From NCBI GenBank assembly GCA_900552945.1, contig USBI01000025.1, forward strand, positions 1 through 24,418: 24,418 nt of DNA, given 5' to 3'. The position numbers and the translations under genes were made by a program. This stretch comes from an uncultured Oscillospiraceae bacterium (lineage in GTDB: Bacteria > Bacillota > Clostridia > Oscillospirales > Ruminococcaceae). Shown here in pieces: positions 12,602 through 20,843 of this stretch (position 1 is the stretch's first letter; the number at the start of each line of letters is the position of its first letter). The notes below the pieces were generated by a model, which searched no databases, was not told the origin of the DNA, and saw only the letters and a program-made list of their open reading frames with translations.

Positions 12602-14719
12602 TCAGTCCTCCAGATGAAGTTCAAACAGCCGCGCGGTGTTGTTTTCCGGAAGATGCAGGTTCAGCGTGCCGGAGACCGGTGCGTACTGGTATTCACAGCC
12701 TTCAAACGAGGGGTAAGCGCAGCGGACCAACGCGTTCTTTCCGGCGAATCCTTTGAGCGGAAGGGTGCAGAACGGGTTGCCGCCCTCACGGCGCCAGACT
12801 GCGAGGTAAACGGTGCTGCCGTTTCTCAGCCCAAGGGAAAGCCATTCATCATCAAACGAAGCGGTGCCGAGCGGCCAGAAGGGGAGGGCGTCTTTTAAAT
12901 CCGGGCGGATGCGCTTGTAGCAGTCAAGCCCCTCTTTGACCAGTGCCAGCCGCTCCGGGCTGATTTCCGCGAGGTGTCCGCTCTGGTGGATTCTCAACAG
13001 CAGGGCATTGACCATGTTGAAAACGACCTCTTCTTTTGAACCGTTCCGCAGCGGGTAGGACCAGACCGCAGCCTGCTCCGGCGTGACGCCGCTGGGCGCG
13101 TTTGCGGAGATGGTGGCGTATTTGCGGTAATCCTCCTGGTCGCTGGTGGACTGGATGCTGTACCGGCTGAGCATGGCGTAATCCATCCGCAGGCCGCCGC
13201 TGCTGCAGTTTTCAATGACCAGTTCCGGGTAACGGGCGAACACATCATCCAGCCAGGCGAGGTAGGCGCGTTCGTGCTGGAGCAGTCCGTCGCCGTAACT
13301 GTCCGCGTTTCGCTCGGTCCCAATGCCGGGTTCGATGTTATAATCCATTTTGATGTAGCCCACACCGTAGTCCCGCACCAGCCGGTCGATGACCTCGTTG
13401 GCGTGGTCGATGACGGCGGGATTGCGGAAATCCAGCTGGTAGCGGCTGCGGTCGAACACCCGTTTGCCGTGGCGGGTAAAGAACCAGTCGTCCGGCACAC
13501 GGTTTGCCTTTTCACAGCAGATGCCCATAACCTCCAGTTCCAGCCAGAGGCCGGGGACCATCCCCTTGGAGCGGATGTAATCGGTCACCTCGCGCAGGCC
13601 GTTCGGGAAACGCTCTCTGCTTTCCTGCCACTCGCCCACGTTGTTCCACCAAGGTCCGGCGGAGTACCAGCCGCAGTCGATGACGTAGTATTCACAGCCC
13701 GCTTTGGCGGCTGCGTCGATGAGCGGGAGCTCCCGCGCGGTGGTCGGGTCACCAAACAGGCAGTTCATGTAATCGTTGAAGATGATGGGGAGCTGTTCAT
13801 CGTCCCGGTTTTTGCGGCGGATGCGGCGGCGGTAAGCGGTCAATTCCTCCATTGCTTCATCAAATCCGCCTTTGCAGACGCCGGCCGCGGCGGGAACAGA
13901 GGTAAAGCTCTCGCCCGGCTGCAGGGTTTTACACCAGTGGGAGTCGGTCTCGGTCGGGCCGCAGACGGCGAGGTACAGCATGCCGTTCTGGTCGCTGATC
14001 TCCCAGTTCCAGGAGCCGTTATGCTCGATCTGCCAGAACAGTCCGGTGGAACGCTCTTTGTTTCCAAGATAACCCATGGGCAGGTACTGTTTGGTCGACC
14101 AGTGCCCGGTGTTGCTGATGTGAATCCGCTGGGAAGAGTGCATCTTCGCCCGGTCATAAGTGGAGCTTACCAGTCCCAGTTCCGGCAGGGAGAAGGTCTT
14201 CCAGTTGAGTTCCTGCTGCCAGGCGTTGAACGGGATGCGCAGTTCCATCTTTTCCTCCCACGGGAGCACGCCTTCTTTTTCCAGGCCGGTGTAGTGGAAG
14301 CTGGAGATGGTGTCGATGGTTTGAGGCTCGCTTCCGGTATTTGTGACCGTGTTCCAGCACCGAACGACCGAAATACCGTCGAAAAACTGCATGTGGGAAA
14401 CGACGGTCAGGCCGGTCTCCTCATCGGTGAGGGTGAATTCCAGCTTGCGGCCGTTTTCGTTGCGGCTGTCGCTGTGCCCGGCGTACTGCAGACGGTAGCC
14501 CGGTGCGGTGACGATGTATTTGTTACCCTGGCGTTCCAGCGGGCGGTCGTAGCCGGCGGCGTTGACCTCCACCAGCCGGAACCCTTCAGCGGTGGAACGC
14601 CCGCCGAATGCTTCTTCGCAGAGCGGTTCCGCCCCAAAGTGCAGAAAGCGCAGGGTGCCGTCTTCTTCATTTTTTTCAAAGGTGAGATAAATGCCGTTTT
14701 CTGAAAGATCGAAGCGCAT
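12602..14719 (-). CDS. GH36 family alpha-galactosidase-like glycoside hydrolase
   Basis: 705 aa with the three-part GH36 layout: N-terminal beta-supersandwich (about 1-300), catalytic (beta/alpha)8 barrel (about 310-620, YYVIDCGWYS, GMVPGLWLELE) and C-terminal beta-sheet domain. The nucleophile is probably Asp459 in YIKMDYN and the acid/base Asp513 in SSGGLRMDYAM. The nucleophile motif differs from the KWDMN of classical raffinose-type enzymes, so alpha-N-acetylgalactosaminidase or another alpha-galactoside specificity is possible. No signal peptide, so it acts on imported oligosaccharides. A CAGGAGGT ribosome-binding site precedes the ATG. No sugar transporter or regulator is adjacent. It probably heads an operon with the aldo/keto reductase. 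Confidence 0.92.
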   Translation of the reverse strand: MRFDLSENGIYLTFEKNEEDGTLRFLHFGAEPLCEEAFGGRSTAEGFRLVEVNAAGYDRPLERQGNKYIVTAPGYRLQYAGHSDSRNENGRKLEFTLTDEETGLTVVSHMQFFDGISVVRCWNTVTNTGSEPQTIDTISSFHYTGLEKEGVLPWEEKMELRIPFNAWQQELNWKTFSLPELGLVSSTYDRAKMHSSQRIHISNTGHWSTKQYLPMGYLGNKERSTGLFWQIEHNGSWNWEISDQNGMLYLAVCGPTETDSHWCKTLQPGESFTSVPAAAGVCKGGFDEAMEELTAYRRRIRRKNRDDEQLPIIFNDYMNCLFGDPTTARELPLIDAAAKAGCEYYVIDCGWYSAGPWWNNVGEWQESRERFPNGLREVTDYIRSKGMVPGLWLELEVMGICCEKANRVPDDWFFTRHGKRVFDRSRYQLDFRNPAVIDHANEVIDRLVRDYGVGYIKMDYNIEPGIGTERNADSYGDGLLQHERAYLAWLDDVFARYPELVIENCSSGGLRMDYAMLSRYSIQSTSDQEDYRKYATISANAPSGVTPEQAAVWSYPLRNGSKEEVVFNMVNALLLRIHQSGHLAEISPERLALVKEGLDCYKRIRPDLKDALPFWPLGTASFDDEWLSLGLRNGSTVYLAVWRREGGNPFCTLPLKGFAGKNALVRCAYPSFEGCEYQYAPVSGTLNLHLPENNTARLFELHLED

Positions 14720-14840
14720 GAAAAACCTCCTGAATATGATATAATGATGTTTTGCATTGATTTACCAGACCAGTATAGCACACGCTCTCAAAAATGGATA
14801 TGGTTTTTTCACGGGATTGAAAAGTTTTTAAGAGCAGAAT

Positions 14841-14876
14841 ATAAAACAAATCCCTCTGTGCGGATACACAGAGGGA
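14841..14876 (-). terminator. Terminator of the marR-MATE operon
   Basis: Minus strand: TCCCTCTGTG, 6-nt loop, CACAGAGGGA and then TTTGTTTTAT. Perfect 10-bp stem, 24 bp after the MATE stop codon. Confidence 0.88.
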
Positions 14877-14900
14877 AACCTTATGAGCGGTGGTGAACGG

Positions 14901-16283
14901 TCAGCCTTGCGATTGAGCCGCCAGTTCCAGTTTTTTGAGGTCTTTGAAATATCCCCGCAAAAAGGGGAAACAGCAGGCAAAGGTGAGAAGGTCCGCTACC
15001 GGTTGGGTGAACTGCACGCCGGTAAGCCCGAACAGCGCCGGAAGAAGGAAGATAAGCGGCAGGAAGAAGATCCCCTGACGGCAGGAGGAGACAAATGTTG
15101 CCTGCCATGCTCGGCCCAGCACCTGAAAGGTCATGTTGCAGATGACGATGAGCGGCTGGAAAACGAGCGCCACACACTGCGCCCGGCAGGCGACCGTGCC
15201 GATCGCGATGACTTCAGCGTCGTCCGCGCGGAAAAGCGCCATGATCTGCGGGGCAAAGATGTAACAGACAAGCCCTAAACAGGTGAGCAGGATGGTGCCC
15301 ATGGTCAGAGCGAATCGGAACGCCTGCCGTACCCGGTCGTATTTCGCGGCGCCGTAGTTGAAGCCGATGACCGGCTGGTACCCCTGCCCGAACCCCAGCA
15401 TCGCCGAAAGGATGAGCATGAAGATCCGCCCGACGATCGACATCGCCGCAATGGCCGGGTCACCGTACGGGGCGGCGGCAACGTTGAGCGCGACGGTTGC
15501 CGCGCTGGCAAGCCCCTGCCGGCAGAAGGAGGGAAGCCCGGTTTTGATGATCCGCCAGTAGATCATGCCATGGCGGGAGATTTTGAACAGGCTGATGTTG
15601 ACCACGCTCTTATGCAAGAGGAAAAAGCTCAGCAGGATGCAGAAGCTGATGCACTGGCTGATGAGGGTGGCAAGCGCCGCCCCGCCGATGCCAAGCCCAA
15701 ACCCAAAGATAAACAGCGGGTCGAGCGCGATGTTGAGCACCCCGCCGGTAGCGATGCCGCACATGGCAAGCAGCGCCTTTCCCTGCGAACGCAGCAGGTT
15801 GTTGAGCACAAAGGAAGAACACATAATCGGCGCGCCGTACAGGATGTACTGAGCATAGCTTCTGGCGTAGGGGAGGATGGTTTCGGTAGCGCCCAGGATA
15901 CGCATGAGCGGGTCCAGGAAAATAAGACCGCCCACCGTGAGCAGAAGCCCGAATCCCAGTGCGCAGAAAAAAGCGGTGGAGCCTACTTCATCCGCTTCCC
16001 TGTTTTTCTGTGCGCCCAGCAGGCGTGAATTCAAACTGCCTGCCCCCATGCCCAGCATAAAGCCGATCGCCTGAATGACCGCCATGAGCGAGAAGACGAT
16101 TCCGACCGCTCCGGCGGCACTGGTGCCGAGCTGAGAAACAAAAAAAGTATCCGCCATATTGTATATGGCGGTGGTCATCATGCTGATGATGGTTGGTATG
16201 GCAAGTGTAACGACCAGCTTCGGAATCGGCGTGCCGGTCATTTTTGCGTATTGTGCGGTGTGTGCAGCATCCGGTGCGGGCAC
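14901..16283 (-). CDS. MATE family efflux transporter
   Basis: A 460-aa inner-membrane antiporter with twelve predicted transmembrane helices in two homologous halves. It has the family opening GTPIPKLVVTLAIPTIISMM, YNMADTFFVSQLG, and, in the second half, AAMSIVGRIFMLILSAMLGFGQGYQPVIGFNYGA, typical of the DinF/NorM-like group in Firmicutes. It exports drugs or other cations in exchange for Na+ or H+. The start is GTG at 16283, preceded by AAGGGGGG at 6-8 nt. It lies 16 bp downstream of the MarR gene, so the two are one operon and the exporter is likely controlled by that MarR. The substrate is not predictable. Confidence 0.93.
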   Translation of the reverse strand: MPAPDAAHTAQYAKMTGTPIPKLVVTLAIPTIISMMTTAIYNMADTFFVSQLGTSAAGAVGIVFSLMAVIQAIGFMLGMGAGSLNSRLLGAQKNREADEVGSTAFFCALGFGLLLTVGGLIFLDPLMRILGATETILPYARSYAQYILYGAPIMCSSFVLNNLLRSQGKALLAMCGIATGGVLNIALDPLFIFGFGLGIGGAALATLISQCISFCILLSFFLLHKSVVNISLFKISRHGMIYWRIIKTGLPSFCRQGLASAATVALNVAAAPYGDPAIAAMSIVGRIFMLILSAMLGFGQGYQPVIGFNYGAAKYDRVRQAFRFALTMGTILLTCLGLVCYIFAPQIMALFRADDAEVIAIGTVACRAQCVALVFQPLIVICNMTFQVLGRAWQATFVSSCRQGIFFLPLIFLLPALFGLTGVQFTQPVADLLTFACCFPFLRGYFKDLKKLELAAQSQG

Positions 16284-16299
16284 GTTGTTTCCCCCCTTG

Positions 16300-16743
16300 T
16301 TATCTGGTCATTTCTTCCCATCCCATTCCATGACCGGTAAGATTGTGGTACATGCGGTTGAGATAGTCTACAAACTGCGCCCGTTCGTTTACGGAAAACC
16401 CTTGCAGGGAGTCTTCCACGATCTGGTCAAAACGGGTTTTGACCGCGGCGTGAGCTTGTCTGCCCTTTTCCGTGATCTGCACCCGCGCGGCGCGTTTGTC
16501 TTTGCCGGATTCCCGTTCGATCAGCCCTGCCGACTCCATATTGCCCAGGATGCGCGAAATGGTGGCCGGATCGATCTCACAGGCGGCGGCAAGTTCCTTT
16601 TGCATGCACGGTCCGTGCAGGACAAGCACATAAAGGATTTTCGGCTGACCGGGAGAGAGCCCCGCTTCATAAATAGCCGGACGGATGCGGTTGCGCTGTG
16701 CGTGATAAGCTTTCAAAACAAGAAGATGAAATGGCAGTTTCAT
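16300..16743 (-). CDS. MarR family transcriptional regulator
   Basis: A 147-aa dimeric winged-helix repressor. The helix-turn-helix is at about residues 49-75 (QKELAAACEIDPATISRILGNMESAGLIER) and the wing has the family-typical DKRAARVQITEKG, including the DxR(A)xR motif. N- and C-terminal helices form the dimer. The ATG at 16743 has GAGGGC 7 nt upstream; the ATG at 16770 lacks one. It is the first gene of the operon with the MATE exporter and is likely autoregulatory and derepressed by ligands of the pump. The AT-rich segment between -10 and start contains ATTGCAAT, an 8-bp palindrome that could be part of its operator. Confidence 0.92.
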   Translation of the reverse strand: MKLPFHLLVLKAYHAQRNRIRPAIYEAGLSPGQPKILYVLVLHGPCMQKELAAACEIDPATISRILGNMESAGLIERESGKDKRAARVQITEKGRQAHAAVKTRFDQIVEDSLQGFSVNERAQFVDYLNRMYHNLTGHGMGWEEMTR

Positions 16744-16792
16744 AATCAAAGCCCTCAGATTAATTAGCATTGCAATAAATTTTCTTATTAAT

Positions 16793-16821
16793 ATGATAGC
16801 TTTTCAGGTTCGCTCTGTCAA
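16793..16821 (-). promoter_or_regulatory. marR-MATE promoter
   Basis: Minus strand: perfect -35 TTGACA (16821-16816), 17-bp spacer, -10 TATCAT (16798-16793). Confidence 0.82.
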
Positions 16822-16834
16822 GTAAAAACTTTTC

Positions 16835-16947
16835 CGCATTTCCCTCATGAGAAAATTGAGGGCAATCTGACCGAAAAAGGTGAATAAATTGCGTGAATTC
16901 TGCCAATGGAAGCGTATTTTTACCGGTGCTATAATGAGGGAAATGCG
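16835..16947. repeat. Paired 14-bp inverted repeats, operator-like
   Basis: CGCATTTCCCTCAT (16835-16848) and its exact reverse complement (16934-16947) are 85 bp apart. A third partial copy, TGAGGG at 16857-16862, mirrors the CCCTCA of the left arm. The right arm covers the last base of the -10 box and the start region of the 637-aa protein gene; the left arm lies just upstream of the -35 of the marR promoter. The geometry suggests a repressor bound at two sites with a DNA loop. Confidence 0.6.
16927..16935 (+). promoter_or_regulatory. Extended -10 promoter of the 637-aa protein gene
   Basis: TGCTATAAT, a TGn-extended perfect -10 box. The -35 region has only TGGAAG at 17-bp spacing, consistent with an extended -10 promoter. 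It gives a leader of about 125 nt before the ATG at 17069. Confidence 0.65.
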
Positions 16948-17047
16948 AAGCGGTTTGCCGCTTGCGGCTTTTGCGTTTGAGCCGGTGCGGCGGCTTTGCT
17001 TTGTGAAAAACAAGTTTCGATGAGTTCTGACCGGAAAATAACCGGTC
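16948..17047 (+). other. Structured leader of the 637-aa protein gene
   Basis: The leader holds a series of small GC-rich hairpins: AAGCGG/CCGCTT (near 16949-16964), GCCGC/GCGGC followed by TTTT, and GACCGG/CCGGTC (17029-17047) just before the AGGAGG ribosome-binding site. No known riboswitch is recognised. The rest of the 325-bp gap between marR and this gene is accounted for by the promoters and the inverted repeat. Confidence 0.35.
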
Positions 17048-17068
17048 GGGCAGAGGAGGCCAGCATTT

Positions 17069-18982
17069 ATGCAGGGAACCATGACAACAACCGAGTACCT
17101 GACCCATGTTGTAAAAACAAGCCATACCAATCCTTATGTGAAAAAATCGGCCAAAACCTTTCACGGTGTATTTTTAGAAGCCGCTAAGCTGGAACTTCGC
17201 CGCCGCGGGGCGGAGACGGAAGGGTTCGATTACAGCCAGCTCAAACCGGTTTTAGACCGCATCCGCAACCTGGAAGACTGCGCGGAATTCGGCATTCCGG
17301 CGCTTATTCGCATGTTAAAAGAGTACCGTGATATGCTCGACCCGGCAGTTGTGCGTGAAATCGAGGAAACCCTTGTCGGGTTCCGCTACTGGCTGGATGA
17401 GCCGGGCGAAATCAACGCCTGCTATTTCTCTGAAAACCATCAGGTGCTTTATCACAGCGCTGAAATTCTGGTAGGCAATATGTTCCCGAATGCTGTTTTT
17501 CCTTCAAACGGGAAGAGCGGCGCATGGCACGCGCAGCACGGGAAGACCTTTTTGAACCGTTGGATCGACTGGCGCACCCGTCTTGGCTTCAGTGAGTGGA
17601 CCTGCAATTATTACGCAGAGGATATCATTGCCATGCTGGGCCTCGCTTTTTATGCGGATGACGAAGAACTCAAGCGCCGGATGACTCTGCTCATCAACAC
17701 GATGATGTTCGATATTGCGATCAACTCGTTCAAGGGGCACTGGATCGGCACACATGGGCGTACCTATGCAAGATTTCTGGTCAATCCGCAGATGGATTCC
17801 ATCAGCCCGATCTGCCGGGTGTATTTCGGCGACGGCGACATCGACGGTGACATTGCCGACTGCGCGATCATGATGGCGATCTACGATTATAAAGTTCCGG
17901 AAGCGATCGTGAAAGCGGCGCAGGATCCTTCGCCGGTCATGATCAGCAAAGAGCGGATGAGCATTGATACAAAAGACGCGAAGTATTACGGCATCGACCC
18001 GGCGGACTTTGACAACATCATGTTCTTCTGGGGGATGCAGGTTTACGACGCGAAGGACTGCATCGCGAATTCGGCAAAGGTCATGACCCCCTCCAACTGG
18101 ATGAACGAGCGGATCAACGCTTATTTGGACAAATACCGTTTGTGTGACCTTGCCGGTATCCCCTGCGATGAGGACCCTGACTTTACCGCGATGACCCAGG
18201 CGGATTTGTATACCTATAAAACTCCTGACTACGCGGTCAGCTGCGCGCAGGACTTCCGCAAAGGCAAGCTTGGGTACCAGCAGCACCCGTGGGGCGCTAC
18301 TCTCGGCGGCCGTGCGGTGGTGTTTACCAACCATCCCGGTTCTATGGAATATAACGACCGTCCGAATCTGATTACAGGCAACTGGCATCTGCCGCGTGCG
18401 GTTCAGCATGAGAATGTGGTTCTTTGCATCTACCGCTGCCCGGCGGACTGTATCCGCATGTTAGAGACCCACGCATATTTCCCGCAGGCCGAATTTGACG
18501 AGGTCGTGAAAAAAGGCGGTTGGGTGTTCGGCCGTAAAGGCGACGGTTACGTAGCGCTCAAATCGCTTCTGCCGGCTGAGTGGAAACAACCTGACCCGGA
18601 AATGTTCCGCACGATTTACGCGGAAGAACTTTGGGAAGAAGAGTACCGCAGAGCGAAACCGTACCTTTATCACGCCAACGGTCATGCTAATGTATGGGTC
18701 ACCGAGCTTGGCAGCAAAGCGCAGAACGGCAGCTTTGAAGCGTTTATGGCCCGGTTTGACGGAGTGGAGATTGTGGGCGACAGCTTTGATTTCACCTACC
18801 AGTCCCCATCTCAGGGCTGTATGCGGTTCGGCTGGGGCATTCCGTTTACCATTGACCGCAAAGAGGTGGTCATCCGTGATTATCCCCGGTATGATAACCC
18901 CTTCTGCAAAGCGGAATTCGGTGGTAAGAAGATGGAAATCAGCTGCGGCGGTGAAAGCTATCTCATCGACCATGAAAAATAA
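17069..18982 (+). CDS. Uncharacterised putative carbohydrate-active protein
   Basis: 637 aa, not assigned to a named family. The first two-thirds look like an alpha-helical toroid of the six-hairpin glycosidase/polysaccharide-lyase kind: ENHQVLYHSAEILVG near 122, GFSEWTCNYYAEDIIAMLGLA near 180, GTHGRTYARF near 227. The last third is beta-rich (WHLPRAVQHENV near 438, GRKGDGYVALKS near 490, NGHANVWVTELG), like the C-terminal sandwiches of heparinase/alginate-lyase-like enzymes. Conserved-looking Asn-His, His, Tyr and Arg residues could be catalytic, but this is inference from overall pattern. No signal peptide, so cytoplasmic. AGGAGG lies 10 nt before the ATG. It is monocistronic, with its own promoter, operator-like repeats and terminator. 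Confidence 0.75.
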   Translation: MQGTMTTTEYLTHVVKTSHTNPYVKKSAKTFHGVFLEAAKLELRRRGAETEGFDYSQLKPVLDRIRNLEDCAEFGIPALIRMLKEYRDMLDPAVVREIEETLVGFRYWLDEPGEINACYFSENHQVLYHSAEILVGNMFPNAVFPSNGKSGAWHAQHGKTFLNRWIDWRTRLGFSEWTCNYYAEDIIAMLGLAFYADDEELKRRMTLLINTMMFDIAINSFKGHWIGTHGRTYARFLVNPQMDSISPICRVYFGDGDIDGDIADCAIMMAIYDYKVPEAIVKAAQDPSPVMISKERMSIDTKDAKYYGIDPADFDNIMFFWGMQVYDAKDCIANSAKVMTPSNWMNERINAYLDKYRLCDLAGIPCDEDPDFTAMTQADLYTYKTPDYAVSCAQDFRKGKLGYQQHPWGATLGGRAVVFTNHPGSMEYNDRPNLITGNWHLPRAVQHENVVLCIYRCPADCIRMLETHAYFPQAEFDEVVKKGGWVFGRKGDGYVALKSLLPAEWKQPDPEMFRTIYAEELWEEEYRRAKPYLYHANGHANVWVTELGSKAQNGSFEAFMARFDGVEIVGDSFDFTYQSPSQGCMRFGWGIPFTIDRKEVVIRDYPRYDNPFCKAEFGGKKMEISCGGESYLIDHEK

Positions 18983-18985
18983 AAC

Positions 18986-19018
18986 AAAAAGAGACGGACC
19001 GGTTCCGTCTCTTTTTTT
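18986..19018 (+). terminator. Terminator of the 637-aa protein gene
   Basis: AAAAAGAGACGGA, 5-nt loop CCGGT, TCCGTCTCTTTTTTT. Perfect 13-bp stem including the A/T flanks. Confidence 0.92.
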
Positions 19019-19044
19019 GCTGTTCCGGCGGCTTTTTGCAACGC

Positions 19045-19073
19045 TGGACGTTTTTTCGGTTTGGGGGTATAAT
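19045..19073 (+). promoter_or_regulatory. Promoter of the thioesterase gene
   Basis: -35 TGGACG (19045-19050, 4 of 6 consensus), 17-bp spacer, perfect -10 TATAAT (19068-19073). Confidence 0.65.
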
Positions 19074-19162
19074 AAACCGGTAACAATGAGATGGGTATGG
19101 TGCGGTGGAAGGCCGGGCGGTAAACCGGCTGTGCCGCCCGTTTGTGTTTGGAGGAAACAAAA

Positions 19163-19582
19163 ATGGTTCTTTCAGAAAGTAAAATTGAAGTGCGGTATGC
19201 CGAAACTGACCAGATGGGTGTGGTCCATCACGCGGTGTATCCGGTCTGGTACGAGGTTGCCCGCACGGATTATATGAAAAAAACCGGTATGACCTACGCC
19301 GAAATGGAGAAAATGGGAGTTATGACCCCGGTGGTCGACCTTGGCTGTCACTACGTTGGTTCCGCTTATTACGACGAGACGATTACCGTGCGGGTGCGCA
19401 TTCTGGAACTGAGCGCGGCAAAAATCAAATTCGGTTATGAGCTCTATAAAGACGGTGGGGAGAAACCGTTTCATACCGGGTACACCCTGCATGGCTGGGT
19501 GGATACCAAAACCGTGCGGCCAATCAACTTAAAAAAGAAGTACCCGGAAATCTACGCCAGCATACAGGCGCTTATGGAATGA
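19163..19582 (+). CDS. YbgC/FadM-type acyl-CoA thioesterase
   Basis: A 139-aa single hotdog-fold enzyme of the 4-hydroxybenzoyl-CoA thioesterase class. It hydrolyses acyl-CoA or acyl-ACP to the free acid. The active-site block is RYAETDQMGVVHHAVYPVWYEVARTDY, with catalytic Asp16 and the His-His pair that marks YbgC members. GCHYVGSAYYDETI and KIKFGYELY form the later strands. The ATG at 19163 has GGAGG 9 nt upstream; an earlier in-frame codon at 19142 lies before the ribosome-binding site. Monocistronic between two strong terminators. The physiological substrate is unknown; short-chain or aromatic acyl-CoA would be usual. Confidence 0.92.
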   Translation: MVLSESKIEVRYAETDQMGVVHHAVYPVWYEVARTDYMKKTGMTYAEMEKMGVMTPVVDLGCHYVGSAYYDETITVRVRILELSAAKIKFGYELYKDGGEKPFHTGYTLHGWVDTKTVRPINLKKKYPEIYASIQALME

Positions 19583-19618
19583 GAAAAAGAGCAGGAAGAG
19601 TTCTTCCTGCTCTTTTTT
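19583..19618. terminator. Bidirectional terminator after the thioesterase gene
   Basis: AAAAAGAGCAGGAAGA, short loop, TCTTCCTGCTCTTTTTT. It is nearly symmetrical, so it can also stop minus-strand transcription coming from the nucleoside hydrolase gene that ends at 19744; I see no other terminator for that gene. Confidence 0.9.
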
Positions 19619-19743
19619 GTGGATGGTCAGGGTTGCTGTTTCTGTGCGGGGAACAGCCGGTTTGTGAAAATGCGTCTGGGCTCCGTGTGAAATGCACGGT
19701 GAATATGCCGTTCAGCAAGCGGCAGAAGGGTCAAAAACAGGCG

Positions 19744-20682
19744 TCATTTCAGACAGCAGTCTTCCAGCGCTGAAACAAACGCGGCACGGTCCACATCGGT
19801 CACAAAACGGACGTTCGGGGGTGCGGCCGGGTTGGTCACGCATTCCCCGGCGTGTTCTCCGTCTGTGCGCACACGCAGAGAAAGCATCCGGCTTTCCGGA
19901 AACAGCTGCGGGAACAGTTCGCAGAGAACGGCGGAAGCGTCGTGCACCGGTGTTCCCGGCAGGCCGGTGGTGTGATAGTGGGCAGCGTAAAACGCCATAA
20001 GGTCGCCGACCATATCTCCGTGGCGGGTGTGGAGAGAGGCGAAATGGGTGATTTCTTCATCGGTCAGATAGGCTTTGTGGGTGACATCCAACCCCAGCAG
20101 AGTGATAGGAATGCCGGAAGTGAGGACGAAATCCGCCGCTTCCGGGTCAGCGTAAAAGTTGAACTCGGCAAACGGCGTGACGTTGCCGCCGGAAAGCGAG
20201 CCGCCCATAATGGTGAGGTGGTCGACTTGTTTTGCCGCTTCCGGATGGTGGCTCAGTAGCTGCGCCAGGTTGGTGAGCGGCCCGGTGCAGATGAGTGTTT
20301 GGGGCTGCTGCGTGCTTGAGATTCCCTGCCAAAGCAGCTGTTCTGCTGTGAGAGGGGAAGCATCTGCCAGCCGGCTGCCTGCACGCATCCCCGCAAGACC
20401 GTCTTCGCCGTGTACATCCGCCGCGCAGACGGGTGCGCGGTTTTCGGAAAACGGGCGTTTTGCCCCCATGGCGACCGGCGCGGATAGGTTCAGCCAGGCG
20501 GCCAGACGTCTGGCGTTTTGAAAGGTTTTTTCGCCGGACTGATTGCCCGCGACAGTCGTAATGCCCTTTAAATAAACCTGTTCCGGGTGGGAAGCCAGCA
20601 CCATGAGCGCGATGGCGTCGTCCAGTCCCGGGTCACAGTCGAGAAAAACAGGGCGTGCGTTTGGAAAAGTGGCAGAAGCCAT
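19744..20682 (-). CDS. Nucleoside hydrolase (IunH family)
   Basis: A 312-aa cytoplasmic enzyme that cleaves the N-glycosidic bond of ribonucleosides, releasing ribose and a base. The family calcium/ribose-binding signature FLDCDPGLDDAIAL gives Asp15, Asp17, Asp21 and Asp22. Other blocks are GITTVAGNQSGEKTFQNA, a GPLTNLAQ loop, IMGGSLSGGNVTPFAEFNFYADPEAA and the C-terminal VHDASAVL, whose Asp is the fourth calcium ligand. The length is normal (family about 310-330). AAGGAGGA precedes the ATG. It is transcribed after the UroD-like gene with a 161-bp gap in which I see no terminator. A ribokinase-like gene 2.4 kb away could use the released ribose. Base specificity cannot be told. Confidence 0.94.
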   Translation of the reverse strand: MASATFPNARPVFLDCDPGLDDAIALMVLASHPEQVYLKGITTVAGNQSGEKTFQNARRLAAWLNLSAPVAMGAKRPFSENRAPVCAADVHGEDGLAGMRAGSRLADASPLTAEQLLWQGISSTQQPQTLICTGPLTNLAQLLSHHPEAAKQVDHLTIMGGSLSGGNVTPFAEFNFYADPEAADFVLTSGIPITLLGLDVTHKAYLTDEEITHFASLHTRHGDMVGDLMAFYAAHYHTTGLPGTPVHDASAVLCELFPQLFPESRMLSLRVRTDGEHAGECVTNPAAPPNVRFVTDVDRAAFVSALEDCCLK

Positions 20683-20843
20683 GTGCAGTCCTCCTTTTAA
20701 AAAATCTGTTGAAGGATTGATATCCTCGTAAAATCAACACCGTGCTTACAGCGCGGAACACGCAGAAATATGCGGAAACGGTAAATGAATCTTCCGTGCG
20801 GTAAAGAGAACTGTCCGGTTTCGCCGGCATGTTTAAACTCTGC

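Noticed and set aside
13274..14704. 476-aa plus-strand frame inside the GH36 gene
   Set aside because: Antisense shadow with biased Val/Gly/Ala-rich composition; the minus-strand GH36 catalytic motifs are intact.
14720..14830. Possible catabolite-response (cre) element upstream of the GH36 gene
   Set aside because: TGAGAGCGTGTGCT matches the cre consensus only partly, and no convincing promoter could be placed relative to it.
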